DNA of 64,000 bases from Candidatus Streptomyces philanthi (GCA_018114805.1 CP073042.1:1364001-1428000), one strand, 5' to 3'. Shown: positions 19,101 to 27,941, counted from the stretch's first letter. The notes: generated by a model not told the origin, from the letters alone. Numbers and translations are program-made.

Positions 19101-19559
19101 CTCTACGGCGCGACGGGGCTGCAGCGCATCAACGGCGGCGGCTACCCCGCCGAGATCTGGGCCGACTACACGCGCAAGGCCCTGAAGGGCAAGAAGGCGA
19201 CCGAGTTCGACCTGGCACTGGAGGACGGAGCCGACAACCCGTCGCTGCCCTCGACGGACCTGCCCACCGACACGCCGACCGACGGCGACACGCCGACCGA
19301 CGGCGACACGCCGACCGACGAGGGCACCACGCCCCCGGACTCGCAGGAGCCCACCGAGCCCAGCGACACCCCCTCGGACGACTCGCCGCCGCCCACCACC
19401 GGCCTGCCCACCGAGCCCACCTTCACCCCGCCGACGGACTCGCCGTCCGGTGGCGCCACCGGTGACCCGGGCGGCGCGATAGGCGGCCCGGGCGGACCCG
19501 GCGGCGACCCGGGCGGCACCCTGCCCGACCTCGGCACGGACCCGGGCGACGGCTTCTAG
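16152..19559 (+). CDS. Bifunctional class A penicillin-binding protein with very long disordered N-terminus
   Basis: About 1135 residues. Residues 1-390 are Pro/Arg/Gly/Thr-rich, with local repeats such as GERTAGERTAGER, and are predicted to be disordered and cytoplasmic. A single membrane helix spans about 396-420. The transglycosylase (GT51) domain follows, with its catalytic Glu in AAEDRDFH near residue 473. The transpeptidase domain has SIFK (Ser near 753), SVN near 821 and KTGT near 946. The C-terminus is a Pro/Thr/Asp-rich tail with repeated DTPTDG. It polymerises and cross-links peptidoglycan outside the membrane. The ATG at 16152 has GAGGAG eleven bases upstream; longer versions of the frame lack such a site. 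Confidence 0.95.
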   Translation: MTDEPQQHSAEGDGTAAAGSDPGAQRSGGGTQPAGGPTADRPSARPGGASAPPQGTGPRRTDQDTGRQRHGPTPAGPGGATPKGARTGTPDSPHPAHPPRGTTRPASDTKPAPAPRGNRPTTLGEGLGADRLTPAPTPDRERADGKRTNGERTAGERTAGERGDRTTGERTSPPRAGSERAGGGADADVPRGKRPTGTPSTARPDRDTQNAPGAPRAPGARNTRDVRDAQGPRDARAARNVPPARAAEETAVLRPTPSEDTGRLPGPRQGSGPRTPAAGSRAVGARGASARRDATGPGDDQTAVLRPTPGTPGARRGAAAAAGGAGAAAMAAGGGPGATGATGGAGAGGKSGASPADGWPECPDGGDATGKAGKADKKGKKQRPKRTGLRRLVPTWRVVLGAFLFLLVLVGGTLVTGYLLVDIPAANKAALAQSNVYLYSDSSQLAREGTVNRENVPLSSVPKHTQNAVLAAEDRDFHSESAVNPAAMVRAAWNTVTGKGKQSGSTITQQYVKNYYLDQEQTVTRKAKEFFIAIKLDREVSKDDILEGYLNTSYFGRNAYGIQSAAQAYYGKDSDELNTAESAYLATLLNAPSAYDVVVHRENKGRAVARWNYVLDGMVEKDWLDKSERQAMKFPTPDPAKPTSSMSGQRGYLVEAVKNYITANDIIDEQDLAAGGYRITTTIDKKKQDAFVETMDERLMSKLSKANKVDKYVRAGGASIDPANGRVVALYGGIDYTKQYVNNATRRDYQVGSIFKPFVFTSAVENDSVTQGGQRITPETIYDGSNKREVIGPNGGTDYAPANEDDVDYGQINVTGATDKSVNSVYAQMAQDVGPDKVKDTAIKLGVPEKTPEMFAGPSIALGTAHASVLDMTGAYATLANHGKRVPHSLVVEITKDGGKVTLPDRTPEQVVARDSADTTTSILRSVVAGGTGTKAQAAGRPAAGKTGTAEEDKAAWFAGYTPDLATVVAVVGQDSNTGEQKPLYGATGLQRINGGGYPAEIWADYTRKALKGKKATEFDLALEDGADNPSLPSTDLPTDTPTDGDTPTDGDTPTDEGTTPPDSQEPTEPSDTPSDDSPPPTTGLPTEPTFTPPTDSPSGGATGDPGGAIGGPGGPGGDPGGTLPDLGTDPGDGF
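19269..19320 (+). repeat. 18-bp tandem repeat inside the PBP tail
   Basis: Nearly three copies of GACACGCCGACCGACGGC encode DTPTDG repeats in the extracellular tail. Copy number in such linkers commonly varies between strains. Confidence 0.85.
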
Positions 19560-19626
19560 AACAGCGCCCCACGCCCGGCCGGTAGGCCCGCGACGACGGC
19601 GACGACGCCAGCACCAAAGGCCGGCC

Positions 19627-19710
19627 CCACGACAGCCCGGCCCCACGACGGAACAGCCGCTCCCGATCGGGAGCGGCTGTTCCGTCGTGGGGCCGGGCTG
19701 TCGTGGGGGA
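19627..19710. terminator. 84-bp perfect palindrome, bidirectional terminator
   Basis: The 42-bp arms are exactly complementary with no spacer; the axis lies between 19668 and 19669 in GATC. It sits between the convergent PBP (stop 19559) and SMR exporter (stop 19734), so termination on both strands is the simplest role. Perfection over 42 bp with zero loop is exceptional for a terminator. Confidence 0.8.
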
Positions 19711-19733
19711 CGCGGCGCGGGGCCGCGCGGGGG

Positions 19734-20054
19734 TCAGTGGCCCGACGTCGCCTTGAGGCCGACGACCGCCACGAGGAGCAGCACCACGAAGAAGATCCGC
19801 GCGGCGGTGGCGGGCTCGTTCAACACCACCATGCCCAGCACGGCGGCCCCGGCCGCGCCGATGCCGACCCACACCCCGTAGGCAGTGCCGATCGGCAGCG
19901 TCTTGGCGGCCTGCGCCAGCAGCACCATGCTCGTGACGATCCCCGCGCCGGTGAACACGCTCGGCCACAGCCGGGTGAACCCCTCGGTGTACTTCATCCC
20001 GATCGACCAGCCCACCTCCAGCAGGCCAGCGACGATCAACAGGACCCAAGCCAT
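19734..20054 (-). CDS. gdx: SMR-family guanidinium exporter (Gdx/SugE type)
   Basis: A 106-residue, four-helix small multidrug resistance protein starting MAWVLLIVAGLLEVGWSIGM. Glu-13 in the first helix is the family's proton/substrate-coupling residue, and the LLEVGW motif groups it with SugE/Gdx rather than with broad-spectrum EmrE. The ATG at 20054 has GGAGGTG upstream; the frame continues to 20084 but lacks a site there. A guanidine-III riboswitch lies immediately upstream, which strongly supports guanidinium as substrate. Confidence 0.93.
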   Translation of the reverse strand: MAWVLLIVAGLLEVGWSIGMKYTEGFTRLWPSVFTGAGIVTSMVLLAQAAKTLPIGTAYGVWVGIGAAGAAVLGMVVLNEPATAARIFFVVLLLVAVVGLKATSGH

Positions 20055-20090
20055 GACAGCACCTCCGTGAACCACGTGCTTCAACAGGGG

Positions 20091-20132
20091 TGCGTCGTCT
20101 TTGCCTGACCCGGTACGGCGCGTCTCGTCGGG
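20091..20132 (-). promoter_or_regulatory. Guanidine-III riboswitch
   Basis: Read on the minus strand, the element has CCCG, then ACGAGACGCGCCGUA, then CGGGUCAGGCAAAGACGACGC. It matches the order of the conserved guanidine-III (formerly ykkC-III) blocks. The P1 stem pairs CCCG with CGGG, a compensated variant of the CCGG/CCGG form I recall for the Thermobifida structure. The 3' segment can pair with GCGCCGU in the pseudoknot with one mismatch. It lies 37 nt before the gdx start codon, so it likely gates translation. Confidence 0.85.
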
Positions 20133-20347
20133 ATGCCCTCGACCCTAGCAAGGCACCGCGCGCGAGATGGTGACGCGGACCACCACCCGGCCCAGGCGAC
20201 CCGGCCCGGGCAACGATCCGGGCCCCACGACCCAGGCCGTACGGCCCACGACCGGCACTGGGGGCACAGGCCGGGCGGCCCGGGCTCGCCCGGTACGGGC
20301 TTCGCGGCACAGGCCGAGCGGTACGGGCTGGGCGACACGCTCGCGGG

Positions 20348-20689
20348 CTACAGGTACAGACCTGTGGAGTCCTCCGACTCCTCCAGCCGCTCGGCGGCCA
20401 CCGCGTGCAGGTCCCGCTCGCGCATCAGGACGTACGCGACGCCGCGCACCTCCACCTCGGCCCGGTCCTCCGGGTCGTACAGCACCCGGTCACCCGGCTC
20501 CACGGTCCGTACGTTCTGGCCCACCGCGACCACCTCGGCCCAGCCGAGGCGGCGGCCGACGGCGGCGGTGGCCGGAATGACGATGCCGCCGCTGGAGCGG
20601 CGCTCACCCTCGGGGATGTCGGTACGGACCAGCACCCGGTCATGCAACATCCGGATGGGCAGTTTGTCGTGGGACGTCTTGGCACTCAC
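20348..20689 (-). CDS. GroES-like co-chaperonin family protein
   Basis: 113 residues with the Cpn10 pattern: LPIRMLHDRVLVRTD, GGIVIPATAA (mobile-loop region), AEVVAVGQNV, VEPGDRVLYDPEDRAEV. The N- and C-terminal extensions differ from the canonical 102-residue GroES, and no groEL is adjacent, so this is probably the divergent paralogue common in Streptomyces. Whether it binds GroEL is not known from the sequence. Confidence 0.85.
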   Translation of the reverse strand: MSAKTSHDKLPIRMLHDRVLVRTDIPEGERRSSGGIVIPATAAVGRRLGWAEVVAVGQNVRTVEPGDRVLYDPEDRAEVEVRGVAYVLMRERDLHAVAAERLEESEDSTGLYL

Positions 20690-20858
20690 GCCATGAAGGT
20701 ACCTGGCTCGGGCACGGCGGAACGCCGACGGGTCGGCCGTATGTCGCCGTCCGTCGTGACGCCAGCCAGCGCCAGCCGCCCACCCCGCGACCTTCGCGGC
20801 CGACGTCGCGGCCGCGCGCGGCAGGGGGCGCGGCCCGGGGCGGGTCGCGCCCGGGTGG

Positions 20859-21176
20859 CTAGCGCTTGTCGCGCCGCGAGGCCGTCAGCAGGCCGACCAC
20901 CGCGACCGCCACCAGCGCGACCGGCACGATGCGCTCCATCCGGGGCGCCCCGTCCTCGGTCACGAACTGGGCTCGCAGGTCGGAGACCGCGCGGTTGGCG
21001 GCCACGTACGCCTGCCCGGCCGTGCGGTCCACCGCTCCGGCCACCTTGGCCTTGGCGTCGCCGATGATCGTCTTCGGGTGCACCCGGATGCCGATCTCAT
21101 CGAGCGTCACAGCGAGCGCTTGCCGCCTGCGAGCAATATCAGCCTCGATCTGCGCAGGGGTCCTGGCTTCCGACAC
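20859..21176 (-). CDS. DUF3618 membrane-anchored protein
   Basis: 105 residues beginning at GTG 21176, which has GGAGG eight bases upstream. The N-terminal helical part (TPAQIEADIARRRQALAVTL, then DEIGIRVHPKTI) is the DUF3618 signature. One C-terminal membrane helix (RIVPVALVAVAVVGLLTA) is followed by basic residues. Role unknown. Divergent from bcp. Confidence 0.85.
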   Translation of the reverse strand: MSEARTPAQIEADIARRRQALAVTLDEIGIRVHPKTIIGDAKAKVAGAVDRTAGQAYVAANRAVSDLRAQFVTEDGAPRMERIVPVALVAVAVVGLLTASRRDKR

Positions 21177-21309
21177 CTCGCTGCCTCCGTCAATTCTCGA
21201 TGGTCGTGGTGGACAGTCTGTCAGGTCGGCCGGATTCATGCCCCACGGGATGCCCCGTCGTGGATCTGGCTAGGGTCGGAGTCAGCGGAACCATCCCCTA
21301 AGGAGAGCC

Positions 21310-21777
21310 ATGAGCGAGCGAATGCGGGCCGGCAACACCGCCCCGGCCTTCACCCTCCCCGACGCGGACGGCAAGCAGGTGTCGCTCGCCGACCACGCCG
21401 GCCACAAGGTCATCGTCTACTTCTACCCCGCCGCCCTCACCCCGGGCTGCACCAAGCAGGCGTGCGACTTCACCGACAGCCTCGACTTCCTGGCCGGCCA
21501 CGGCTACGACGTCATCGGCGTCTCCCCCGACAAGCCGGAGAAGCTGGCCAAGTTCCGCGACAAGGAGGAACTGAAGGTGACGCTCCTCGGCGACCCGGAC
21601 AAGTCCGTCCTCGAGGCGTACGGCGCGTACGGCGAGAAGAAACTGTACGGCAAGACCGTCACCGGCGTCATCCGCTCCACGGTCATCGTGGACGAACAGG
21701 GCAAGGTCGAGCGCGCGCTGTACAACGTGAAGGCCACCGGGCATGTCGCGAAGATCATCAAGGACCTGGGCCTCTGA
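21310..21777 (+). CDS. bcp: Thioredoxin-dependent thiol peroxidase (Bcp/PrxQ)
   Basis: 155 residues of the Bcp group of peroxiredoxins, reducing peroxides with thioredoxin as electron donor. The peroxidatic Cys lies in LTPGCTKQACDF, with a second Cys five residues later as in two-Cys PrxQ proteins. Further blocks are VSLADHAGHKVIVYFYP, VIGVSPDKPEKLAKF and RSTVIVDEQGKVE. AAGGAGAG precedes the ATG. Its divergent neighbour is the DUF3618 gene. Confidence 0.95.
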   Translation: MSERMRAGNTAPAFTLPDADGKQVSLADHAGHKVIVYFYPAALTPGCTKQACDFTDSLDFLAGHGYDVIGVSPDKPEKLAKFRDKEELKVTLLGDPDKSVLEAYGAYGEKKLYGKTVTGVIRSTVIVDEQGKVERALYNVKATGHVAKIIKDLGL

Positions 21778-22016
21778 CCCGCCCCCGGCCAACTGACGGG
21801 CCGACCACTCACTGCCGACCGGCGACCCGACCCGCCCACTCCGGCCGGGCCGCCGGGCCGCCGGGCCCACCTGACCACGGTGCCGACTGCCCCTCCCGAG
21901 GGCTCAGCCCCTTTGGCGCAACCCCACCTCTCCCGACTCATTAACCAGTTCGACGCTGCGACACGTGGCCGCACGCGGATGTGCCTGGCCGCGACGGGAG
22001 AGCGGAGGGAGCTGGG

Positions 22017-23094
22017 GTGGGGGCGCGGTATGTGGGGAGAGGACGGGGCGGGCCGGCCGGCGGGGTGGAGCCCGAGGCCCTGGCCGCGGCGGTGGCGGGC
22101 AGGGCGTCGTGGGCCGGCGTGATGCGGCAGCTCGGCGTACGGTCCAGCGGTGGGCGGCGGCGTTCCCTCCAGCGGCAGATCGCCGAGCACGGCATCGACG
22201 CCGGCCACCTCACCACGCGACGCGCCAGACACACCTACTCCGACGAGGCGATCGGCCGCGCCGTCGCCTCGTCCACGGCCCTGCACGAGGTGGCGCGCGC
22301 ACTGGGCACCCCGCCAGCGCCGGGCACGCTCAGCCACCTTCGCCGACGCATTGCCGCGGCCGGCATCAACGTCGGACACTTTCCGGCCATGCACCGTCGC
22401 GGGATACCCGGACCGGACGAGGACGCACCGGGCGGGCCGGACCTGCCGTGCGACCTGGCCGAGCTGGGGCGGAAGGCGGCGGGCGTCGATAGCGTGCGCG
22501 CCCTGGCACGGGCTATCGGTTGGCCCGACGACGGACGCTCGCACGCGGCCCTGCGCCGCCTGCTGGCGCGGTACGACGTCGATGTGACGCACTTTCGCCC
22601 GGCCCGGACGGCCCCGCCCCGACCAGCGGCTCATCGAGGCGGTAGCCCGTTCCACGAGCTACGCGGCAGTCGTACGGGCCCTCGGCCTGCCGCCGCACGA
22701 TGCCAGCACACGCCGCGTGCAGCGCTGGTCGACCCAACTCGGCATGGACACCTCGCACTTCGTCCGCCCGTCCCGACGTGCCCACAGGGGCCCTCGCTCC
22801 GGTGCCAGGGCCACCGACATGCTCCGGGTGTGGCCGGCCGAGGCACCCCGCGTCAACCGGGAGCGGCTGCACCGCGCCCTGACGGAGATCGGCGTGCCGG
22901 CCCGCTGCGGGTTCTGTGGCAACGAGGGCGAGTGGCGTGGCACCCCGATCACCCTCCAGATCGACCACGTGAGCGGCGACTGGCACGACAACAGTCCGGA
23001 GAACCTCCGCTACCTCTGACCGAACTGTCACGGTACCACGGACACCTGGTGCCGCAACCGCCGGCGTACCCCGGGCACCACGGACGTGAGCTGA
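22017..23094 (+). pseudogene. HNH endonuclease with four N-terminal repeats; frameshift and in-frame UGA
   Basis: The start is GTG 22017 with GGAGGGAG upstream. The N-terminal 230 residues hold four copies of a helical repeat with the pattern V-x-R-A-L-G ... L-x-R ... G-I/M-D-x-x-H-F (for example VARALGTPPAPGTLSHLRRR, VRALGLPPHDASTRRVQRW). The C-terminal HNH nuclease has RCGFCG, LQIDHVSGDWHDN and PENLRYL. A frame change at about 22621 interrupts the third-to-fourth repeat junction. At 23017-23019 a UGA replaces the expected Cys codon just before PNCH; the frame then continues to 23094. The repeats probably bind DNA. Adjacent to a tRNA gene. Confidence 0.75.
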
Positions 23095-23155
23095 CCACCC
23101 GCCGTACACCCGACTGCCGATACGGCCGCACGCCCGCTATCATTGCTGGCGGCTA

Positions 23156-23239
23156 GCGGCCGTGGCGCAATTGGCTGACGCGCAGCACTTAGGATGCTGT
23201 GGGAGAAATCCCTTGAGGGTTCGAGTCCCTCCGGCCGCA
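23156..23239 (+). tRNA. tRNA-Leu (anticodon UAG)
   Basis: The acceptor stem GCGGCCG (23156-23162) pairs with CGGCCGC (23232-23238), with discriminator A and no encoded CCA. The anticodon loop CTTAGGA at 23188-23194 gives UAG, and a long variable arm (GGGAGAAATCCC region) marks a class II tRNA. T-loop GGTTCGAGTCC is canonical. It reads CUA-type leucine codons, rare in this GC-rich genome. Confidence 0.95.
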
Positions 23240-23252
23240 CAGCTTCGATTTG

Positions 23253-23286
23253 AAGGGCCGACCCGTTTCCCAACGGGTCGGCCCTT
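23253..23286 (+). terminator. Terminator of the tRNA-Leu gene
   Basis: Perfect 15-bp arms 23253-23267 and 23272-23286 with a TCCC loop, 14 nt after the tRNA 3' end. Confidence 0.85.
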
Positions 23287-23422
23287 CGGCGCTTTCCGCG
23301 ACGGCCCGGCCGCGCGCGGGGCCCCTACGAGCGAGCCGGCCACGGCAGGTCGGGCGACCGTACGAGAGGGCGCTCAGGTCCACTCACTCCCGGTCCGACC
23401 GTCCGCGACCGGTCGACTCACC

Positions 23423-24025
23423 TCACCCCACCAACTCCCGCACCACCGGCACCAGCACCCGGAACGCCTTCCCCCGGTGGCTGATGGCGTTCTTCTCCTC
23501 GGCGGTCAGCTCCGCGCAGGTGCGGGTCTCGCCGTGGGGCTGGAGGATCGGGTCGTAGCAGAAGCCGCCGGTGCCCGCCGGCTCGTGGCGCAGGGTGCCC
23601 TCCAGGCGGCCCTCCACCACGCGCTCGGTGCCGTCGGGCAGGGCCAGGGCGGCCGCGCAGGTGAAGTGGGCGGCCCGGTGGGGTGCGTCGATGTCGCCGA
23701 GCTGGGCCAGCAGCAGTTCGAGGTTGGCTTGGTCGTCGCCGTGTCGGCCGGCCCAGCGCGCGGAGAAGATGCCCGGCGCGCCGCCGAGGACGTCCACGCA
23801 CAGCCCCGAGTCGTCGGCCACCGCGGGCAGCCCCGTGGCCTTCGCCAGGGTGTGCGCCTTGAGCAGCGCGTTCTCGGCGAAGGTGACGCCGGTCTCCTTG
23901 ACGTCGGAGATCTCGGGGTAGGCGTCGGCGCCGACGAGTTCGACGTCGAGGCCGGCGGCGGTCAGGATCGCGTGGAGTTCGGCGACCTTGTGGGCGTTGC
24001 GGGTGGCGAGGATGAGGCGGTTCAT
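23423..24025 (-). CDS. rdgB: RdgB/HAM1 non-canonical purine NTP pyrophosphatase
   Basis: 200 residues from ATG 24025 (MNRLILATRNAHKVAEL). The enzyme hydrolyses XTP, ITP and dITP to monophosphates. The N-terminal ATRNxHK motif, FAENALLKAHTLAK, ADDSGLCVDVLGGAPG, and the C-terminal SHRGKAF motif are all present. The long upstream open frame to 24124 is not supported. It forms a probable group with the downstream lipoprotein and rph genes on the same strand; close linkage of rph and rdgB is common in actinobacteria. Confidence 0.95.
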   Translation of the reverse strand: MNRLILATRNAHKVAELHAILTAAGLDVELVGADAYPEISDVKETGVTFAENALLKAHTLAKATGLPAVADDSGLCVDVLGGAPGIFSARWAGRHGDDQANLELLLAQLGDIDAPHRAAHFTCAAALALPDGTERVVEGRLEGTLRHEPAGTGGFCYDPILQPHGETRTCAELTAEEKNAISHRGKAFRVLVPVVRELVG

Positions 24026-24159
24026 GCCCCGATTATCCGGGCCGCCACCCGAACCACGTCCCGGCCCCCGCGTTGCCGGCGGCCCGCTGCCGCCAGCCGA
24101 CCACCACCGCCGAGCCACCACCACCGCCGGTCGAGCGCCGGTCGAGCCGCCGGTCGCCG

Positions 24160-24576
24160 CTAGCCCGGCTTGCAGGCGCCCGTCAGCTCTCTGCCCGCGT
24201 CGGCGACGGGCGTCAGGTCGGGTTTCTCGTCGTTCCTGATGGCCGTGGTGACGTTGTCCACGGCCTTGTCCAGGTGGTCGAGGGCCTTCTCGATGTCGGC
24301 GTTGTCGGTCTTCTTGTCGAGTTCGTCGATGTTCTTGTTGATCTCGTCCAGGGCCTCGTCGGACTTCTTCTCGTTACCCGAGCCCTCCATGACGGCGCGT
24401 TTGAGCACGGCCTGCTGGAGGTCGTCGATGGATTCCGAGACGTCGACCGCGAGGCCCGCGCAGTCCATCGCCTTGTCGACGTCGTCCTTGTCGCAGCTCG
24501 TCATCAGCGGCACGACCAGCGCGACGGCCGCTACGGCGGTCACGGCGTGGGTGATGCGGCGGCGGTGCATTGCCAT
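24160..24576 (-). CDS. Predicted lipoprotein, function unknown
   Basis: The start at 24576 follows GGGAGGG. After a basic N-region (MHRRRITH) and a hydrophobic core, the lipobox is LMTSC, giving a lipid-anchored Cys near residue 28. The mature part is a 110-residue acidic helical region with heptad-like spacing (IDDLQQAVLKRAV, DEALDEINKNIDELDKKTDN, IEKALDHLDKAVDNV), probably coiled coil. No domain is recognised. It lies between rdgB and rph. Confidence 0.75.
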   Translation of the reverse strand: MAMHRRRITHAVTAVAAVALVVPLMTSCDKDDVDKAMDCAGLAVDVSESIDDLQQAVLKRAVMEGSGNEKKSDEALDEINKNIDELDKKTDNADIEKALDHLDKAVDNVTTAIRNDEKPDLTPVADAGRELTGACKPG

Positions 24577-24826
24577 GGAACGGGTCCCTCCCAGCGCGTA
24601 CGCACGAGCCCGGCGACTCCGGGTCCCGTACATTACACCTGACTAAACGCCGCCAGGGCGGGCGAGGGTTGCTCAACGGGGCGATCCGCGGCCACGGCGG
24701 TCGAGGCGGGCCGGGCGCGTGGGCGGCCACGACGTGCGGCCCGGCGCGCGCCGGGCCGCTCGCTTCACCACCGCGCGACCGACCGCGCGACTGGCCTCGC
24801 GACCGGCCGGCGCGCGATCGCCGCCG

Positions 24827-25558
<732 letters not shown>

Positions 25559-25825
25559 GGTTCGACCCTATCGGCAATGCGGCGGCCCTCGTTCCGCGCG
25601 GAGCACCCCGCCTGGGGTGCCGCCCGGTACGAGGCCCGCCGCGGGGGCCGTCGCGCTGGGGACCCAAGTCGCACTGTCGGTCGGCGGGTTGACGCCACGG
25701 GCGGGCGGCGGCAGGTGGGTGCTGCCGTGGGCGCCGGGTGCCTGGTGCGTCGGGGCCGCCGGGGGCCGGGGCGCCGGGTCAGTGGTCGCGGGGCCGGGTG
25801 TGGGGTGCGCCGGTGGGGGCGTACC

Positions 25826-26059
25826 TCACATCATGTCCTCGATCTCGGCGGCGATGGGGTCGGCGTCGGTGCCGATGACGACCTGGATGGCGGTGCCCAT
25901 CTTGACGACGCCGTGTGCTCCGGCGGCCTTGAGGGCGGCCTCGTCGAGCAGGGAAGCGTCGCTGACCTCGGTGCGGAGGCGGGTGATGCAGCCCTCCACC
26001 TCTTCGATGTTGTCGAGGCCACCGAGCCCGGCGACGATCTTCTCAGCCTTGCTGGCCAT
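25826..26059 (-). CDS. nagF: GlcNAc PTS EIIB component
   Basis: 77 residues comprising a single PTS EIIB domain of the glucose/GlcNAc family. The phosphorylated Cys lies in EEVEGCITRLRTEV, and VVKMGTAIQVVIGTDADPI follows. EIIB phosphorylates the sugar while it is moved through the EIIC proteins encoded divergently (nagE1) and further downstream (nagE2). This split arrangement equals the S. coelicolor nagF/nagE1/nagE2 locus as I recall it. A half-like DasR site lies upstream. Confidence 0.9.
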   Translation of the reverse strand: MASKAEKIVAGLGGLDNIEEVEGCITRLRTEVSDASLLDEAALKAAGAHGVVKMGTAIQVVIGTDADPIAAEIEDMM

Positions 26060-26121
26060 GTCCACTCCTGTTTTCTCGGCCCTTCGGCGGTCCCGCCGAG
26101 CGTTTTTCATACTGTAACGCA

Positions 26122-26136
26122 CGTTTAGACCAACTT
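26122..26136. promoter_or_regulatory. Candidate DasR site (dre) for nagF
   Basis: CGTTTAGACCAACT resembles one and a half arms of the dre consensus ACTGGTCTAGACCAGT. It lies about 65 bp upstream of the nagF start. Weaker than the other two sites. Confidence 0.4.
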
Positions 26137-26212
26137 CGCGGGCGTATGTCCGTTACTTGGTGAAGGATGGCGATCATCGCCGCGGTACGAGCTGACCATG
26201 CCGCGGCGACAT

Positions 26213-26228
26213 ATGGTCTACACCAGTA
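26213..26228. promoter_or_regulatory. DasR operator (dre) upstream of nagE1
   Basis: ATGGTCTACACCAGTA agrees with the dre consensus ACTGGTCTAGACCAGT at nearly all central positions. It is 42 bp before the nagE1 start, in the nagF-nagE1 divergent region. DasR is the GntR-family GlcNAc/glucosamine-responsive regulator of Streptomyces. Confidence 0.75.
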
Positions 26229-26269
26229 TGCGGCAAAGGCGGGTGCCAACTGCCGCCGGGAGGACGGTC

Positions 26270-27486
26270 ATGAGCGTGAGCAGCGCGGCGGCGCCGCGGA
26301 AGGCATGGACCTCGTCCTTCTTCCAGGGTTTGCAGAAGCTCGGCCGCAGTCTCCAGTTGCCCATCGCCGTACTTCCCGCGGCGGGCATCCTGAACCGGCT
26401 CGGGCAGCAGGACGTGTTCGGCTCCGACGGCCTGGGCTGGGAGAACGTGGCCAAGGTTGTTCGCCGGGGCGGGCGGCGCGCTGCTCGATCCGGTGCTGGG
26501 GCTGCCCCTGCTGTTCTGCGTGGGCGTCGCGATCGGCATGGCGAAGAAGGCGGACGGCTCGACGGCGCTCGCCGCGGTGGCCGGCTTCCTCGTCTACCAC
26601 AACGTGCTGGCGCAGTTCCCGGACGACGGCGAGCCGCAGAACCCCGGGGTCTTCGGCGGCATCGTGCTCGGCCTGGTCAGCGCGCGCGTGGCAGCGCTTC
26701 CACCGTACGAAGCTGGTCGACTGGCTCGGCTTCTTCAACGGTCGCCGACTGGTGCCGATCATGATGTCGTTCGGCGGGCTGTTCTTCGCGGTCCTGTGCC
26801 TGTGGATCTGGCCGCCGGTCGGCGACGCGCTGGTGGACTTCAGCGACTGGTTGACCGGGCTCGGCTCGTGGGGCTCGGGTCTGTTCGGGGTGGCCAACCG
26901 GGCGCTGCTGACGGTGGGGCTGCACCAGTTCCTGAACACCTTCGTCTGGTTCCAGTACGGGGACTACACGGCCCCCGACAGCAAGACGTACCAGGGCGAC
27001 ATCAACCGCTTCCTCAACGGCGACCCCAGCGCGGGCATCTTCACCTCGGGCTTCTTCCCGATCATGATGTTCGCGCTGCCCGCCGCCGCGCTGGCCATCG
27101 CGCACTGCGCCCGGCCCGACCGGCGCAAGGAGGTCGGCGGCATGATGCTGTCGGTCGGCCTGACGTCGCTGGTGACCGGCATCACGGAGCCGATCGAGTA
27201 CTCGTTCCTGTTCGTGGCGCCGGCGGTGCACGCGGTGCTCACGGGCGTGTCGATGGCGGTGACCTGGGCGCTCGGCATCCACGACGGGTTCAGCTTCTCG
27301 GCCGGCCTGATCGACTACCTCATCAACTGGGGGCTCGCCACCAAAACGTGGCTGATCATCCCGATCGGGCTGTGCTTCGCGGTGGTCTACTACTTCCTCT
27401 TCCGCTTCCTGATCATCCGGTTCGACCTGCCGACGCCGGGCCGCGAGCCGGACACGGAGAAGATGGAGAAGGAGAACGTGAGGTAG
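26270..27486 (+). pseudogene. nagE1: GlcNAc PTS EIIC permease, two frameshifts
   Basis: The start MSVSSAAAPRKAW at 26270 follows GGGAGGA. EIIC blocks include LQKLGRSLQLPIAVLPAAGI, LNRLGQQDVFG, FCVGVAIGMAKKADGS, GFFNGRRLVPIMMSF, HQFLNTFVWFQYGDYT and TGITEPIEYSFLF; the last carries the conserved Glu-Pro-Ile-Glu. Frames change near 26457 (one extra T in AAGGTTGTTC) and near 26690 (one extra G in a GCGCGCGTGG run). Removal of both gives about 404 residues, equal in layout to nagE2. The gene is paralogous to nagE2. Confidence 0.88.
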
Positions 27487-27941
27487 CGGCAGGTTCCCGC
27501 CGCTACCGGGCCTGGCGGCGCCGGGTTCCGGCCCCACCCGGCCCGGTGGCGGCGACTTCCGGCCCCGTCGGGGCGCGGGTTCCGGCTTCCCGGGGCACGC
27601 CCCAGAACCGCCGTCCGGGCTCCGAGCCGGGGTTGTCCCACCGACGCCCCCGTCAGGTGACCGGTCACCACCGCTCCCCCGTCGACCAGAGCCCCGCCCG
27701 TCCCGTACGCTCACCCGCGTTGGTTGCGCACCGCGCGTCCCGCATGCACGTACCCCGTACGCTCCCCGCGGCGGTTGAGCGCCCCCACGGCCCATCCGCA
27801 CCGCGTCGAGATTCACCGCGTTTTCGCACGTCAGCACCGTGGCGTGGGCCGTCGACGACGGATGGTCGGACGCCGCCATGGGCGGGTACCAGCCAAGTTG
27901 ACCAAAGCCCCTTCCCGCTGGACGGGGACCTGTCACTCTGG

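Noticed and set aside
16278..19646. A 1122-codon open frame antisense to the PBP gene
   Set aside because: It mirrors the GC3 pattern of the PBP, has Val/Gly/Asp-biased low-complexity sequence and no family features. Long antisense frames are normal at this GC content.
22017..23300. Integrated element at tRNA-Leu
   Set aside because: No integrase, excisionase or duplicated tRNA 3' end is visible; only the HNH gene is accessory.
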